Of a DNA stretch of 64,000 nucleotides, positions 45,161-54,360 are shown one piece after another. Both the position numbers and the translations under genes were made by a program. A model generated the notes under the pieces. It did not search any database. It was not told the DNA's origin and worked only from the letters and a program-made list of their open reading frames with translations. The stretch is from JAKPAM01 sp047601745 (GTDB lineage: Bacteria > Pseudomonadota > Gammaproteobacteria > Burkholderiales > Burkholderiaceae_E): contig JASGIS010000001.1 of the NCBI GenBank assembly GCA_047601745.1, positions 5,952,001 through 6,016,000 of the forward strand, read 5' to 3'. Numbering within the stretch: the first letter of the stretch is position 1; each line of letters opens with the position of its first letter.

Positions 45161-45904
45161 ATGCCTCGTATCCGTTATCCTGCCGTCATCGGCGCCGCGT
45201 TGCTGAACGGCCTTGCCCTGGGCGGTTTGGTATCGCTCGCGCAGACTCCCGCACACCAGCCGGTCAAACCGCTCGAAGTGGCTTTGATCACCGCGCCCGA
45301 GCCCGCCCCCATGGCCGCCGAACCCGCGCCCGAGGCGGCCAAGCCGCCCGAACCGTTGCCGGTCGCCGTCACGCCACCTCCGCCGCCCCCTCCGAAGCCG
45401 AAACCCAAACCGCCGAAGCGGGAGCCCAAGCCGGAAAAGGTCGTCGAACCGACGCCGGCGCCGGCCCCCGAGCCGGTACCGGTCGCGATCGCGCCGGCGG
45501 CTACCGAAAGCAGTACCAACACCATTTCGGCCGAGGCGGCCGAACCGAGCGCGCCGGTCGCCAGCAAGATATCCGATACGCCGGTCGCGGCCGCCGCCCC
45601 CGATCCGGGGCCGATGCGCGAACCGCCGCGCGCCGACGCATCGTGGTCGGGCAACGTGCCGCCGCCCTATCCGGCGCTGGCGCGGCGGCTCGGCGAGCAG
45701 GGCGAGGTGCGTCTGGACATCCAGATTTCGCCCGAGGGCACGGTGATGGACATCAAGCTCAAACGCTCGAGCGGCTCTTCGCTGCTCGATCAGACCGCGA
45801 TGGACACGGTCCGCAAATGGCGATTCAAGCCGGCAACGGTCGGCGGCAAAGCAGTGGCCGAGTGGTACTACAACTGGCGCTGGGTATTCAAACTGGAAGG
45901 TTGA
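45161..45904 (+). CDS. tonB: energy transducer TonB
   Basis: A 247-aa periplasm-spanning protein that transmits proton-motive force from ExbB-ExbD to outer-membrane receptors. N-terminal membrane anchor (YPAVIGAALLNGLALGGLVS), a long Pro-Glu/Pro-Lys region (PPPPPPPKPKPKPPKREPKP) to cross the periplasm, and the C-terminal TonB fold from about residue 163 (VPPPYPALARRLGEQGEVRL, then SSGSSLLDQTAMDTVRKWRF). exbB follows 4 bp later. Likely substrates are ferric siderophores or heme. Confidence 0.95.
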   Translation: MPRIRYPAVIGAALLNGLALGGLVSLAQTPAHQPVKPLEVALITAPEPAPMAAEPAPEAAKPPEPLPVAVTPPPPPPPKPKPKPPKREPKPEKVVEPTPAPAPEPVPVAIAPAATESSTNTISAEAAEPSAPVASKISDTPVAAAAPDPGPMREPPRADASWSGNVPPPYPALARRLGEQGEVRLDIQISPEGTVMDIKLKRSSGSSLLDQTAMDTVRKWRFKPATVGGKAVAEWYYNWRWVFKLEG

Positions 45905-45908
45905 GAAC

Positions 45909-46655
45909 ATGCAAGAGAACTCTCTCGGACTGCTGCATTTCTGGCAGGCAGGTGACGCAGTCACCCACACGGTCGCTTACCTGCTGCTGCTGATGTCGGT
46001 GGTGAGCTGGTACTACATCCTTTCCAAGGCCTGGACAGCCTGGCGGCTGCGACGCACGATCCTCGTCGGACTCAGGAAGTTCTGGTCGGCCCGCTCGATC
46101 GAAGAAGGCGTCGAGGAGTTGAAGAAGGTCGACACCGAAACCGTGTTCACGCCGCTGGTCGTGAACGCCCGCCAGGCGATGGCGACCCAGACCGATTCGT
46201 CGCTGGCCTCTTCGGTCCACGGCACCGAGATCGCCACCCGCGCGATCCGTCAGCAGATCAGCCGTGCGTCGTCGCGGCTGGAGAACGGCCTGACGCTGCT
46301 GGCCTCGGTCGGCAGTACCGCGCCCTTCGTCGGCCTGTTCGGCACCGTGTGGGGCATCTATCACGCGCTGCTGACGATCGCGTCGGCCGGCCAGGTGCAG
46401 ATGGACAAGGTCGCCGGCCCGGTCGGCGAAGCGCTGGTGATGACGGCGGCCGGTCTGGCCGTCGCGATCCCGGCGGTGCTGGCCTACAACGCGTTCAACC
46501 GGGTCAACCGGATCACGCTGTCCGAGCTCGACGGTTTCGCGCACGACGTGTTCGCGCTGGTGACGACCGGTACCCGCGTGCCGCAGAGCACCAACGAGCG
46601 GATCACGCCGCAGTTCGTCGGCTCGATGCCGCCCAAAGCGACCGTCGGTCATTGA
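45909..46655 (+). CDS. exbB: ExbB, proton channel subunit of the TonB system
   Basis: A 248-aa inner-membrane protein of the MotA/TolQ/ExbB family with three membrane segments: near residues 15-40 (HTVAYLLLLMSVVSWYYILS), 125-150 (TLLASVGSTAPFVGLFGTVW) and 170-195 (ALVMTAAGLAVAIPAVLAYN). The conserved GSTAPFVGLFGTVWGI signature is exact. It lies between tonB and exbD in one operon. A TolQ role is less likely because tolR/tolA/tolB are absent and tonB is adjacent. Confidence 0.95.
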   Translation: MQENSLGLLHFWQAGDAVTHTVAYLLLLMSVVSWYYILSKAWTAWRLRRTILVGLRKFWSARSIEEGVEELKKVDTETVFTPLVVNARQAMATQTDSSLASSVHGTEIATRAIRQQISRASSRLENGLTLLASVGSTAPFVGLFGTVWGIYHALLTIASAGQVQMDKVAGPVGEALVMTAAGLAVAIPAVLAYNAFNRVNRITLSELDGFAHDVFALVTTGTRVPQSTNERITPQFVGSMPPKATVGH

Positions 46656-46671
46656 GAGGCGCTCGACGATC

Positions 46672-47103
<432 letters not shown>

Positions 47104-47177
47104 TTAGCGATGTGATGCCCGTGAGCGCCGCGCACGGCGGCGCGACACGGCGACAGCGACACGACGGCACGGCACGA

Positions 47178-48539
47178 TCACAGCGTGAATGACATCGCGC
47201 CGAGCAGCAGCATCGGCGCCGAGCAGCCGCCGAAGCCGCGCCAGTCATCGCTGCTGGTATCGGGCAGCCAGACGCTGTCCGCGCCCAGCGCTTCGAGGCG
47301 CTCGCCGAACAAATCGAACAGGCTGTCGTCGAAGCGCATCGGCTCGACCGGGGCGACCGGCTCGCCGTCTTCGACCCACAGCGTCGCGAACCGCGTCATG
47401 CCCGTCACCCGGCAGGCGTCGCGATCGGAAAAGTTCAGATACCACAGGTTGCCGACCGACAGGCCGGTGCCCAGCGCCTGCCACGCGGCAGCCGGATCCA
47501 GATCACCCGGCGACATCCGCATCGCCTCGGGCATCTCGGCGTCGCCGGCACCATTGCCCGCCATCCCGAACTCGCGCGCGCTGCGGGCCGACACCAGCGG
47601 CTGCCCGAAACGGCCGCCCTCGATCAACGGCAGCGAATCCGGACGCAGGAAGCCGCTGTCCTGGAAACGCGGCACGCGCGCCTCGGCCGGCGCCTCGCGG
47701 ACCTGCAGCCGCGGATCGAGCCGCACGCGGCCATCGCGCAGGCGCGCCAGCGGCGACTGGCCGGTGGCCAGTTCGCGGGCCGAGAAACCGCCCCAGGCGA
47801 ACATCGCCAGCAGGTCGGCGCCGGCCTGCGGCGACAGCAGCGCGCGATAGCTGCCCGGCGCGAGGCGACGAGCCGGACGGGCAAGGATCGGCACCTGGCG
47901 CGCGGCGGCGGCCACCGCGTCGACGAGGGCCGCCTCATCCCAGTCGACACCCGCCACCGACGACTTGACCGCCTTGTCCCGCAGCGCGGGCAGCGGCGAA
48001 TACAGCGAGAAATCGAAGGACCACGACGCCGACTCGTGATAATGGCAGTGACCGAGGCTGCTGAGCAGGCCGCAGGCCATCGGCCCGGCCATGTAGAAGC
48101 CGACCAGGTCGGCGCCCGCCGCCTGCCGCACCGCCCGCTCGACTACCGGAACCAGATCGGCCGGCGCCGGCAGGCGGGCGTCCTCGACGAAGCGGCTGTT
48201 TCCGGCCTCGGTGTCGAGCAACAGATAGGGGTCGTCGTGCGCGTCCCGCAGCGCATCGGTCATCGCCGCCAGCGCCGCATCGAGCCGCGCCGCATCGGCC
48301 GCCGCTCGCCCGCCCAGCGTCTGCGCCAGCACCACCGAGCGCTGGCCGTCGACGAGCCGCAGGCGGACGGCCTGCCGCGCCACGGTCCCGGCCTGGCGCA
48401 CCCGGCCGTGATTGAAGCGCACGAAATCGCTGCGCTCGCCCTGCCAGTACGCGTACAGCGCGACCCCGGACGCCAACGCGCCCCGGCGACGGCCCAGCCA
48501 CGCCTGCACGGCGGCGAATCCGTCGGCCAGCGCGCTCAC
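47178..48539 (-). CDS. TldD/PmbA-family protein (PmbA-like partner subunit)
   Basis: A 453-aa member of the TldD/PmbA family of metalloprotease-related proteins. The GTG start at 48539 overlaps the upstream gene's TGA (GTGA), so the pair is translationally coupled. Visible features: VALYAYWQGERSDFVRFNHG, AGADLVGFYMAGPMACGLLS, YRALLSPQAGADLLAMFAWG, then WYLNFSDRDACRVTGMTRFA. It lacks the HExxxH zinc motif, as PmbA-type subunits do, so it probably pairs with the product of the upstream gene. The frame extends far upstream inside that gene; that part is a shadow. Confidence 0.8.
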   Translation of the reverse strand: MSALADGFAAVQAWLGRRRGALASGVALYAYWQGERSDFVRFNHGRVRQAGTVARQAVRLRLVDGQRSVVLAQTLGGRAAADAARLDAALAAMTDALRDAHDDPYLLLDTEAGNSRFVEDARLPAPADLVPVVERAVRQAAGADLVGFYMAGPMACGLLSSLGHCHYHESASWSFDFSLYSPLPALRDKAVKSSVAGVDWDEAALVDAVAAAARQVPILARPARRLAPGSYRALLSPQAGADLLAMFAWGGFSARELATGQSPLARLRDGRVRLDPRLQVREAPAEARVPRFQDSGFLRPDSLPLIEGGRFGQPLVSARSAREFGMAGNGAGDAEMPEAMRMSPGDLDPAAAWQALGTGLSVGNLWYLNFSDRDACRVTGMTRFATLWVEDGEPVAPVEPMRFDDSLFDLFGERLEALGADSVWLPDTSSDDWRGFGGCSAPMLLLGAMSFTL

Positions 48540-50044
48540 GATGCGGCCCCGAACACGTCGACGTCGTCGAACAGACAGGCCGGCGACGAATGGCCGACCC
48601 GGATCACCTGCCCCGGCTCGCCCTTGCCGCAGAACGGCGTGCCCATCACTTCCATCGTCGACGCATCGCCGACCTTGCTCAGGCTGCGCCAGAACGACGC
48701 CGACACGCCCCGATAGTTCGGGTTGCGCACGACCCGGGTCAGCCGGCCGTTCTCGATCAAGCGGCCCCATTCGCAGCCGAACTGGAACTTGTTGCGCGAA
48801 TCGTCGATCGACCACGACACGTTGGTGCGCATCAGCACGCCGTATTCGACCGCGCCGATCAGTTCGTCCCAGCTCGCGTCGCCCGGATCGACGTTGATGT
48901 TGCCCATCCGGTCGATCGGCGCGCGATGCCAGCCGCAGGCGCGCGCATTGGCCACGCCGGCCAGCGCATGGCCCGCGCGGTTCGCGCGCCATTGCGACAA
49001 CGCGCTGCCCAGCGGCCGCTGCAGGATGCCGTCGCGGATCAGCCACTGGCGCTCGGCGACCATCCCCTCGTCGTCCATCAGGGTGCTGGCGAACCCGTGC
49101 GGCTGCACCGGATCGAAGCAGACGTTCAGCAGCGGCGACCCATAGCGGTACGTACCGAACATGTCGGGCGTCACGAAACTCGTACCGGCGAAGTTGCGCT
49201 CGTCGCCCAGGATGCGATCGAGTTCGAGCGGATGACCGATCGATTCGTGGATCTGCAGCATCATCTGGTCGGGCGCCAGCAGCACCGACATCCGGCCGCT
49301 CGGGCAGTTGGGCGCCTGCAGCAGTTCGAGCGCCTCGCCCGCCACGCGGCGACCGGCCCCGACCAGCCCCGAGCGCTCGATGACCTCCCGGCCGCCCTGC
49401 TGGCAGAAGCCGTTGTACTGCCCGCCCAGACTGCGCGTCTGCGTGCGCTGGCCATCGTGCGCGCTGGCCGCGAGGTTCGGCTCGACGAACCGGCTGGCTT
49501 GGTCGGACAACAGGTCGGTCTGCACGAACAGCCACTGCCGCGAGGCCGAATCAGCCAGCGAAGCGCTCCAGTGCACGATGCGCGGATCGATCCGGCAGGC
49601 GTCCGCCTCCTGCCGCAGCAAGGCCGTGACCGTCTCCGTCTCCAACCCGCTGTCGGACGCGGCCGCGCGCGTCAGCGGCGCCCCGCGGCGCGCGACGCCG
49701 GGCGGCGCCTGCCAGTCGAGGCCCTCGAACAAGCCGCTGGCGCGACTGGCCAGCGCCCATTGCCTGGCCTGCTCGGCGGCCCCGCGCAGACCGGCCGCCG
49801 ACAGATCGGGCGTCGCGCAATAACCGATGCCGCCGGCCAGCATCACCGTGATCATCACGCCGGCATCGCGCTCCAGGACCAGCGGTAGCACCGTTCCGCG
49901 CTCGACCCGGTGGTGCCGGGCCGACTGCTCGACGAAACGGATCATCAGCGTCTGGTCGGGCCGCAACAGCTCGCGCATCGCCCGCCGCAACGGCGAATCG
50001 GGGCGCGCCAACCGAACCGCGAGGGCTTCGTCGGCGGACGCCAT
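48536..50044 (-). CDS. TldD-like metalloprotease
   Basis: A 502-aa TldD/PmbA-family protein carrying the zinc motif HExxxH in MMLQIHESIGHPLELDRILG near residue 265. Also FGTYRYGSPLLNVCFDPVQP, MDDEGMVAERQWLIRDGILQ and NINVDPGDASWDELIGAVEY, all TldD-type. Family members cleave peptides (for example microcin maturation and CcdA degradation in E. coli). The N-terminus differs from classical TldD, so this looks like the second, divergent TldD/PmbA pair seen in some proteobacteria. It lies 1 bp after the dsbD stop and overlaps its partner gene by 4 bp. Substrate unknown. Confidence 0.82.
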   Translation of the reverse strand: MASADEALAVRLARPDSPLRRAMRELLRPDQTLMIRFVEQSARHHRVERGTVLPLVLERDAGVMITVMLAGGIGYCATPDLSAAGLRGAAEQARQWALASRASGLFEGLDWQAPPGVARRGAPLTRAAASDSGLETETVTALLRQEADACRIDPRIVHWSASLADSASRQWLFVQTDLLSDQASRFVEPNLAASAHDGQRTQTRSLGGQYNGFCQQGGREVIERSGLVGAGRRVAGEALELLQAPNCPSGRMSVLLAPDQMMLQIHESIGHPLELDRILGDERNFAGTSFVTPDMFGTYRYGSPLLNVCFDPVQPHGFASTLMDDEGMVAERQWLIRDGILQRPLGSALSQWRANRAGHALAGVANARACGWHRAPIDRMGNINVDPGDASWDELIGAVEYGVLMRTNVSWSIDDSRNKFQFGCEWGRLIENGRLTRVVRNPNYRGVSASFWRSLSKVGDASTMEVMGTPFCGKGEPGQVIRVGHSSPACLFDDVDVFGAAS

Positions 50045-50045
50045 G

Positions 50046-52589
50046 TCAGTCGCCGAACGCCGCCAGCACGATGCCGGGCGTCAGGACCTCGGGCAGGATC
50101 CGGGGCGTCGGCTCGTCGGGCCGGAACACCAGGTACAAGGGCACGCCGCTGCGACCGTAGCGCGCCAATTCATCCCGAATGCCGGCATCGAGCCGCGTCC
50201 AGTCGGCGCGCAGCCGCACGACATCGCGGCGCTGCATCTCGGCGACGATGCGGTCGGTATCCAGCACCAGTTTCTTGTTGACCTGGCAGCTCACGCACCA
50301 GGCCGCCGTGAAATCGACGAACACCGGCCGGCCGCCGGCGCGCGCCGCCTCGACGGCTGCCGGACTCCAGCGGCCCCAGTCCGCCGCCGCGGCACCACCA
50401 GTTCCGCCGGCGCTACCAGTTCCGCCGGCACCATCGACACCACCGACACCACCGGCACGACTGACGCCACCTGCTCCACCTGCTCCACCTGCTCCACCTG
50501 CTCCACCTGCTCCATCGGCACCACCGGCACCACCGGCACTACCGGCTCCACGGCCACCAGCCCCACCAGCGGCCGCCGGTTGCGCGCGCATCGCGCCGAA
50601 AGCGGACATCGAGCCCTGCCCGGTCGGTCTGTCCCCCTCGATCGCCGAGCGGAACGCGCCGCCGGCCGGACCGGCGGCATCCCCGGCGCCGTCGAAACCA
50701 TCCGCCACGCGTCCGTCAGCGATCGTCGGCGTCTGCTCTCGCGCCTGCGCTTGTGCCTGTACTTGTGCCGGCGGCGTCGGCGGCCAGGCCAGCCAGATCG
50801 CCAGCAGTGCGACGACGAGCCCGCCCGCGGTCGCCAGCGTCCGGCCTCGCGTGCCCGAACCGCCGCCGGCGCTGCCCGCATGGCCGAACCGGCCGTACAG
50901 CCAGGCCGCCAGGCCGAGCGCGACCGCACCGAGCAGCCAGCCGAACAGCGCATCGACGCCGGCCTGCTGCGCCAGCACCCAGGCCAGCCACGCGGAGGTC
51001 GCGAACATCGGGAACGCCAGCAACTGCCGCAGCGTCTGCATCCAGCGTCCGGGGCGAGGCAGCCGCCGCAGCCAGCCCGGATGCCAGCCCAGGATCAGGT
51101 ACGGCAGCGCCATGCCCAGGCCGAGCGCGGTGAACACCAGCAATAGTTCGGTCAGCGGCCGGCCGAGCGTGAACCCCAGCGCCGAGCCCATGAACGGCGC
51201 CGAACACGGCGTAGCCACGGCGACGGCCAGCGCTCCCGACGCCCAGGCGCCCGCGAGGCCGCCGCCACGATCGTACTGGCCGAGCCGCGTCATCGCGCCG
51301 CCGACCTCGAAGACGCCGGCCAGGTTCAGGCCGATCGCGACGAACAGCAGGCCCATCGCCGCGACGAAGGCCGGCGACTGCATCTGGAATCCCCAGCCGA
51401 CCGCCTGCCCCGCCATCTGCAACGCGGCCAGCAGCCCGGCCAGCGCCCAGAACGCCATCAGCACCCCGGCGGCGAACGCCAGCGCGTGCCGCCGCATGCC
51501 CCGCGCCGCCGCCTCGTCGGTCTGCTCGCGGCCGCTCGACGCCTGCTGCGCGAAACCGAGCACCTTCAGACTGACGACCGGAAACACGCAGGGCATCAGG
51601 TTCAGCAGGATGCCGCCGAGCAGTGCGAAACCGGTCGCCAGCGCCAACGTCAGCGTGCCGCCGGGCTGACCGGATCCGGCGGACATACCCGCTGATGACG
51701 GCTCGGACGACGGCAACGCTGATCGCACCGGCTCGCCCCCCGGCAGCGCGGCGACGGCCTGGCCGACGAACTCGAACGACCGGCCGTCGACGACGACGAC
51801 GCCGGCAGGCTTGCCGAAGAAACCGGCCTCGTCGAACCGCGCCCGTCCGACGCCGTCGGCCAGGCGCACGGCCAGCCGCCAGCGCCGCTGCGGACCGTCG
51901 GTGCCGAGGTCGAACAGGCGCTGCGGCGCGGCGTTCGCGATCAGTCCGGACTCGTACGGGAAGAACTGCACCTGCGGCACCGATGCGCCGGCCGCTTCGA
52001 TCGCCAGCGACAGTTCACCGTCGGCCACGGCCGCCTGGCCGTCCAGCGTCCGACTCGGTGTCCTCGCCGCCATCGCATCGAACAGGCCGGCCTGGTCCGA
52101 GGGCTCGGCCGGCGCGCGCCGATCGACCGGCAAGCGCAGCGACAACTCGGCCTGGCCCGGCACGCAGACGTCCTTGCAGGCCAGCCAGTCCGCGCGCGCG
52201 CCGATCGTCATCGTGCCGTCAGGCAGTGTCGGATCGGTGCGCACGGTCATCGGCAGGATCACCTCGCCGTCGTAGCCGAAGTTGGCCAGCGGACCGACGC
52301 GGTGGATCTGCGGCGTCATCCACTCGATCGGCCCGGCCTGCATGCCCGGCGGCAGCGTCAGCGCGATCTGCGTCGGCAGCCCCGAATCGCCGGGATTGCG
52401 CCAGTACGTATGCCAATGGGGGTCATGACGGATGCGCAAACCCAGCTTGAAGGGCTCGCCCGGGTGGATCGCGACGCGGTCGGCGACCAATTCGACCTCG
52501 ACCGCCTGCACTTTCAATCCACGCGCGGCCGCAGTCTGAGACAATAGCGTCGCGAGCAACAGCGCGACGCAGGCCAGCGTCTTTTTCAT
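50046..52589 (-). CDS. dsbD: thiol:disulfide interchange protein DsbD-type
   Basis: An 847-aa inner-membrane electron conduit from cytoplasmic thioredoxin to periplasmic reductases. Signal peptide MKKTLACVALLLATLLSQTA; periplasmic N-domain of the ScsB/DsbD-alpha kind with WLACKDVCVPGQ; a membrane domain from about residue 305 with the Cys pair in LMPCVFPVVSLKVLGF and VATPCSAPFMGSALGF; and a C-terminal thioredoxin-like domain with WCVSCQVNKKLVLD. Between the last helix and the thioredoxin domain is a Gly/Ala linker of about 100 residues (GGAGGADGAGGAGGAGGA) built by tandem repeats. It is first in an operon with the TldD-like pair, which suggests that pair may act on redox-sensitive or exported peptides (inference). 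Confidence 0.93.
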   Translation of the reverse strand: MKKTLACVALLLATLLSQTAAARGLKVQAVEVELVADRVAIHPGEPFKLGLRIRHDPHWHTYWRNPGDSGLPTQIALTLPPGMQAGPIEWMTPQIHRVGPLANFGYDGEVILPMTVRTDPTLPDGTMTIGARADWLACKDVCVPGQAELSLRLPVDRRAPAEPSDQAGLFDAMAARTPSRTLDGQAAVADGELSLAIEAAGASVPQVQFFPYESGLIANAAPQRLFDLGTDGPQRRWRLAVRLADGVGRARFDEAGFFGKPAGVVVVDGRSFEFVGQAVAALPGGEPVRSALPSSEPSSAGMSAGSGQPGGTLTLALATGFALLGGILLNLMPCVFPVVSLKVLGFAQQASSGREQTDEAAARGMRRHALAFAAGVLMAFWALAGLLAALQMAGQAVGWGFQMQSPAFVAAMGLLFVAIGLNLAGVFEVGGAMTRLGQYDRGGGLAGAWASGALAVAVATPCSAPFMGSALGFTLGRPLTELLLVFTALGLGMALPYLILGWHPGWLRRLPRPGRWMQTLRQLLAFPMFATSAWLAWVLAQQAGVDALFGWLLGAVALGLAAWLYGRFGHAGSAGGGSGTRGRTLATAGGLVVALLAIWLAWPPTPPAQVQAQAQAREQTPTIADGRVADGFDGAGDAAGPAGGAFRSAIEGDRPTGQGSMSAFGAMRAQPAAAGGAGGRGAGSAGGAGGADGAGGAGGAGGAGGAGGVSRAGGVGGVDGAGGTGSAGGTGGAAAADWGRWSPAAVEAARAGGRPVFVDFTAAWCVSCQVNKKLVLDTDRIVAEMQRRDVVRLRADWTRLDAGIRDELARYGRSGVPLYLVFRPDEPTPRILPEVLTPGIVLAAFGD
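50395..50560. repeat. in-frame 9-bp tandem repeat in dsbD
   Basis: Units of ctgctccac, grading into gcaccaccg and accatcgac variants. On the minus strand they encode Gly-Gly-Ala (and Gly-Gly-Val/Gly-Val-Asp) in the periplasmic linker of DsbD. Confidence 0.9.
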
Positions 52590-52654
52590 GACCTCCGAGT
52601 CTAACTGAAATCAGCGAGCTTGACCCTAACCGATGGCGCGCCTAACATCCTGAC

Positions 52655-52864
52655 ATGGAAGAAGAAATTCAAGGACTTAGCGAACGAATTGAACGTTTGC
52701 TGACAATAGTCCGGCGTCTCTCCGACGAGAACGCCGCCCTGCAGGCGCAGCTCACCCAGACGCGTGACGCCTACACCGACCTGCAGCAGCGGATGTTCGA
52801 TGCGCGTGCCCGGGTCGAATCGGCGCTGTCACGGCTGCCGCTGGTCGTCAACGACGAGGGCTGA
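52655..52864 (+). CDS. ZapB-like small coiled-coil protein (TIGR02449-type)
   Basis: A 69-aa protein, almost entirely one coiled coil: MEEEIQGLSERIERLLTIVR, then LSDENAALQAQLTQTRDAYT. It lies 2 bp before zapA in the place where betaproteobacteria carry a TIGR02449/ZapB-like gene. ZapB-type proteins cross-link the FtsZ ring through ZapA, so a division role is likely but inferred from position and fold. Confidence 0.8.
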   Translation: MEEEIQGLSERIERLLTIVRRLSDENAALQAQLTQTRDAYTDLQQRMFDARARVESALSRLPLVVNDEG

Positions 52865-52866
52865 GC

Positions 52867-53169
52867 ATGGAACAAATCAGCGTCAAGATCCTCGATCGCG
52901 ACTGGAAGCTCGCGGTCACCCCCGAAGAACGCGAAAGCCTGATCGACGCGGCCGTCGTGCTCGACGAGAAGATGCGCTCGGTGCGCGACACCGGACGCGT
53001 CGCGGGCATCGACCGTATCGCCGTGATGGCCGCGCTGCAACTGGCGCTCGAGCTGGTCATGCTGCGCAACCCGCCGGCCGGCTCGTCGACCGGCACGATG
53101 CTTCGGCGGATCCAGAAGATGACGGCCGACATCGACGAAGAGCTCAAGCGCCAGGAAAGCCTGTTCTGA
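52867..53169 (+). CDS. zapA: cell division protein ZapA
   Basis: A 100-aa FtsZ-bundling protein. The N-terminal domain reads ISVKILDRDWKLAVTPEERE then LIDAAVVLDEKMRSVRDTGR; the C-terminal helix forms the dimer coiled coil (TMLRRIQKMTADIDEELKRQ). It is followed by 6S RNA, the conserved zapA-ssrS order of proteobacteria. Confidence 0.93.
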   Translation: MEQISVKILDRDWKLAVTPEERESLIDAAVVLDEKMRSVRDTGRVAGIDRIAVMAALQLALELVMLRNPPAGSSTGTMLRRIQKMTADIDEELKRQESLF

Positions 53170-53241
53170 TCGACGTCCCGGCCCGCGCCGCCGCGACGGG
53201 CCGACCGATGCGCGGCGAGCCGATCCGCCGGCAAAAGCCAG

Positions 53242-53247
53242 TACAAT
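53242..53247 (+). promoter_or_regulatory. -10 box of the 6S RNA promoter
   Basis: TACAAT, positioned 7 bases before the first base of the predicted 6S RNA. No strong -35 box was seen. Confidence 0.6.
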
Positions 53248-53253
53248 GCAGTC

Positions 53254-53436
53254 CTGCCCTGCTGTGTTCGCCTAGGTCATACATTCCTTGAACCAATGTA
53301 TTGAACCAGGCTGCGGCGTTCAAGACCACTGCTGTTGAGCGCGTCCCTCGTCGGATGCGCCTGATGCGGTGGCGGCTGCGGCCGACCTGAACTGATACGG
53401 TTCAGGATGCCGGCCTGACGGCACGTGCGGGGCACC
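53254..53436 (+). ncRNA. ssrS: 6S RNA
   Basis: 6S RNA binds sigma-70 RNA polymerase by mimicking an open promoter and damps transcription in stationary phase. Evidence: location right after zapA; a closing stem between TGCCCTGC (53255-53262) and GCGGGGCA (53427-53434); the conserved CTTGAACCA and GAACCAGGCTGCGGCGTTCA segments on the 5' side of the bulge; and GCCGACCTGAAC followed by GGTTCAGGATGCCGGC on the 3' side. The length of about 183 nt is normal. The ends are set by the stem and the -10 box and may be off by a few bases. Confidence 0.9.
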
Positions 53437-53480
53437 CTTTTCGTTTCGACTGCCGTCGCAGTCGTCCCGCACGGCTGCCG

Positions 53481-54338
53481 ATGTTCGCCAACCAGTTTCG
53501 TTACCTGCTTCTGGCGATCCATCGGTACACCCGCTTCCCGATCTCCGGCCGCGCCCTCCGATGGGCGTCGCCGCCGGGCCTCGATACGGGGCGGGCCATC
53601 CGCTTCCTGCCGCTGGCGGGCCTGATCTCGGGCCTGTACGGCGCCGTCATCTACCTGCTGTTCGCCCAGTTGCTGCCGCACGCGGTCGCGACGCTGCTAG
53701 CGATCACGTTCGGCCTGCTGATCACCGGCGGCCGCCAGGAAGCGGCGCTCGCGCGCTTCTTCGACGCCCGCACGCCGCGCGCGATCGCCGTGCCCGGCGT
53801 GCTGATGCTGCTACTGGTCGTGCTGCTGCGCGCCGAGACCCTGAGTTCACTCGACCCGAGCTGGCTGAGCCTGGCGCTGCTGACCGGACAGCCGCTGTCG
53901 TACGGCATCGCGGCGCTGGCGGCGATCGGCGCGCGACGGCGGCTCGGCGATGATTCGTTCGGCGCGCGCGTCGTCGATCGCTCGATCGCGGCCGGCATCG
54001 CCGTGCTGCCGCTGGCGCTGGCCGTCTGGTGGTTCGATGCGGCGAAGCCGTTCGCGTTCGCCGTCGTCCCCGCACTGGTCTTCGGCGGCTGGCTGCGCCT
54101 GTGGCTGGGGCGGCGGCTGCGCGCGCTGGCCACGGGCCGGGCGCCGGCCGAATACCGGGCGCAGGCGCTGCAAGACGGCACCGGCGCGATCCAGCAGGTC
54201 AGCGAATTGGCCTATCATCTCGGCTTGCTCGTCTGGTGGTCGCTGATCGGCATGGAAGCCGGCGGCGACGATGCCGGCGCCGACTCCGACGCCGACATCG
54301 AGGACGGCGACGAAGAACCGCCGGACACGCTCGACTGA
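53481..54338 (+). CDS. divergent CobS-like membrane protein lacking the catalytic acidic motif
   Basis: A 285-aa membrane protein whose first 100 residues resemble adenosylcobinamide-GDP ribazoletransferase (CobS): FANQFRYLLLAIHRYTRFPI, then AIRFLPLAGLISGLYGAVIY and LLPHAVATLLAITFGLLITG. At the place where CobS has the Mg2+-binding HxDGLADxxDG segment, this protein reads GGRQEAALARFFDAR, so most of the acidic residues are gone. Five to six more hydrophobic segments follow, and the C-terminus is an acidic tail (DADIEDGDEEPPDTLD). No other cobalamin gene lies in the window. It is most likely a CobS-derived protein with a changed or lost activity; this is inference and could be tested by structure comparison. 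Confidence 0.6.
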   Translation: MFANQFRYLLLAIHRYTRFPISGRALRWASPPGLDTGRAIRFLPLAGLISGLYGAVIYLLFAQLLPHAVATLLAITFGLLITGGRQEAALARFFDARTPRAIAVPGVLMLLLVVLLRAETLSSLDPSWLSLALLTGQPLSYGIAALAAIGARRRLGDDSFGARVVDRSIAAGIAVLPLALAVWWFDAAKPFAFAVVPALVFGGWLRLWLGRRLRALATGRAPAEYRAQALQDGTGAIQQVSELAYHLGLLVWWSLIGMEAGGDDAGADSDADIEDGDEEPPDTLD

Positions 54339-54360
54339 CCCCGCGCCCGAAGCTTCAGCG

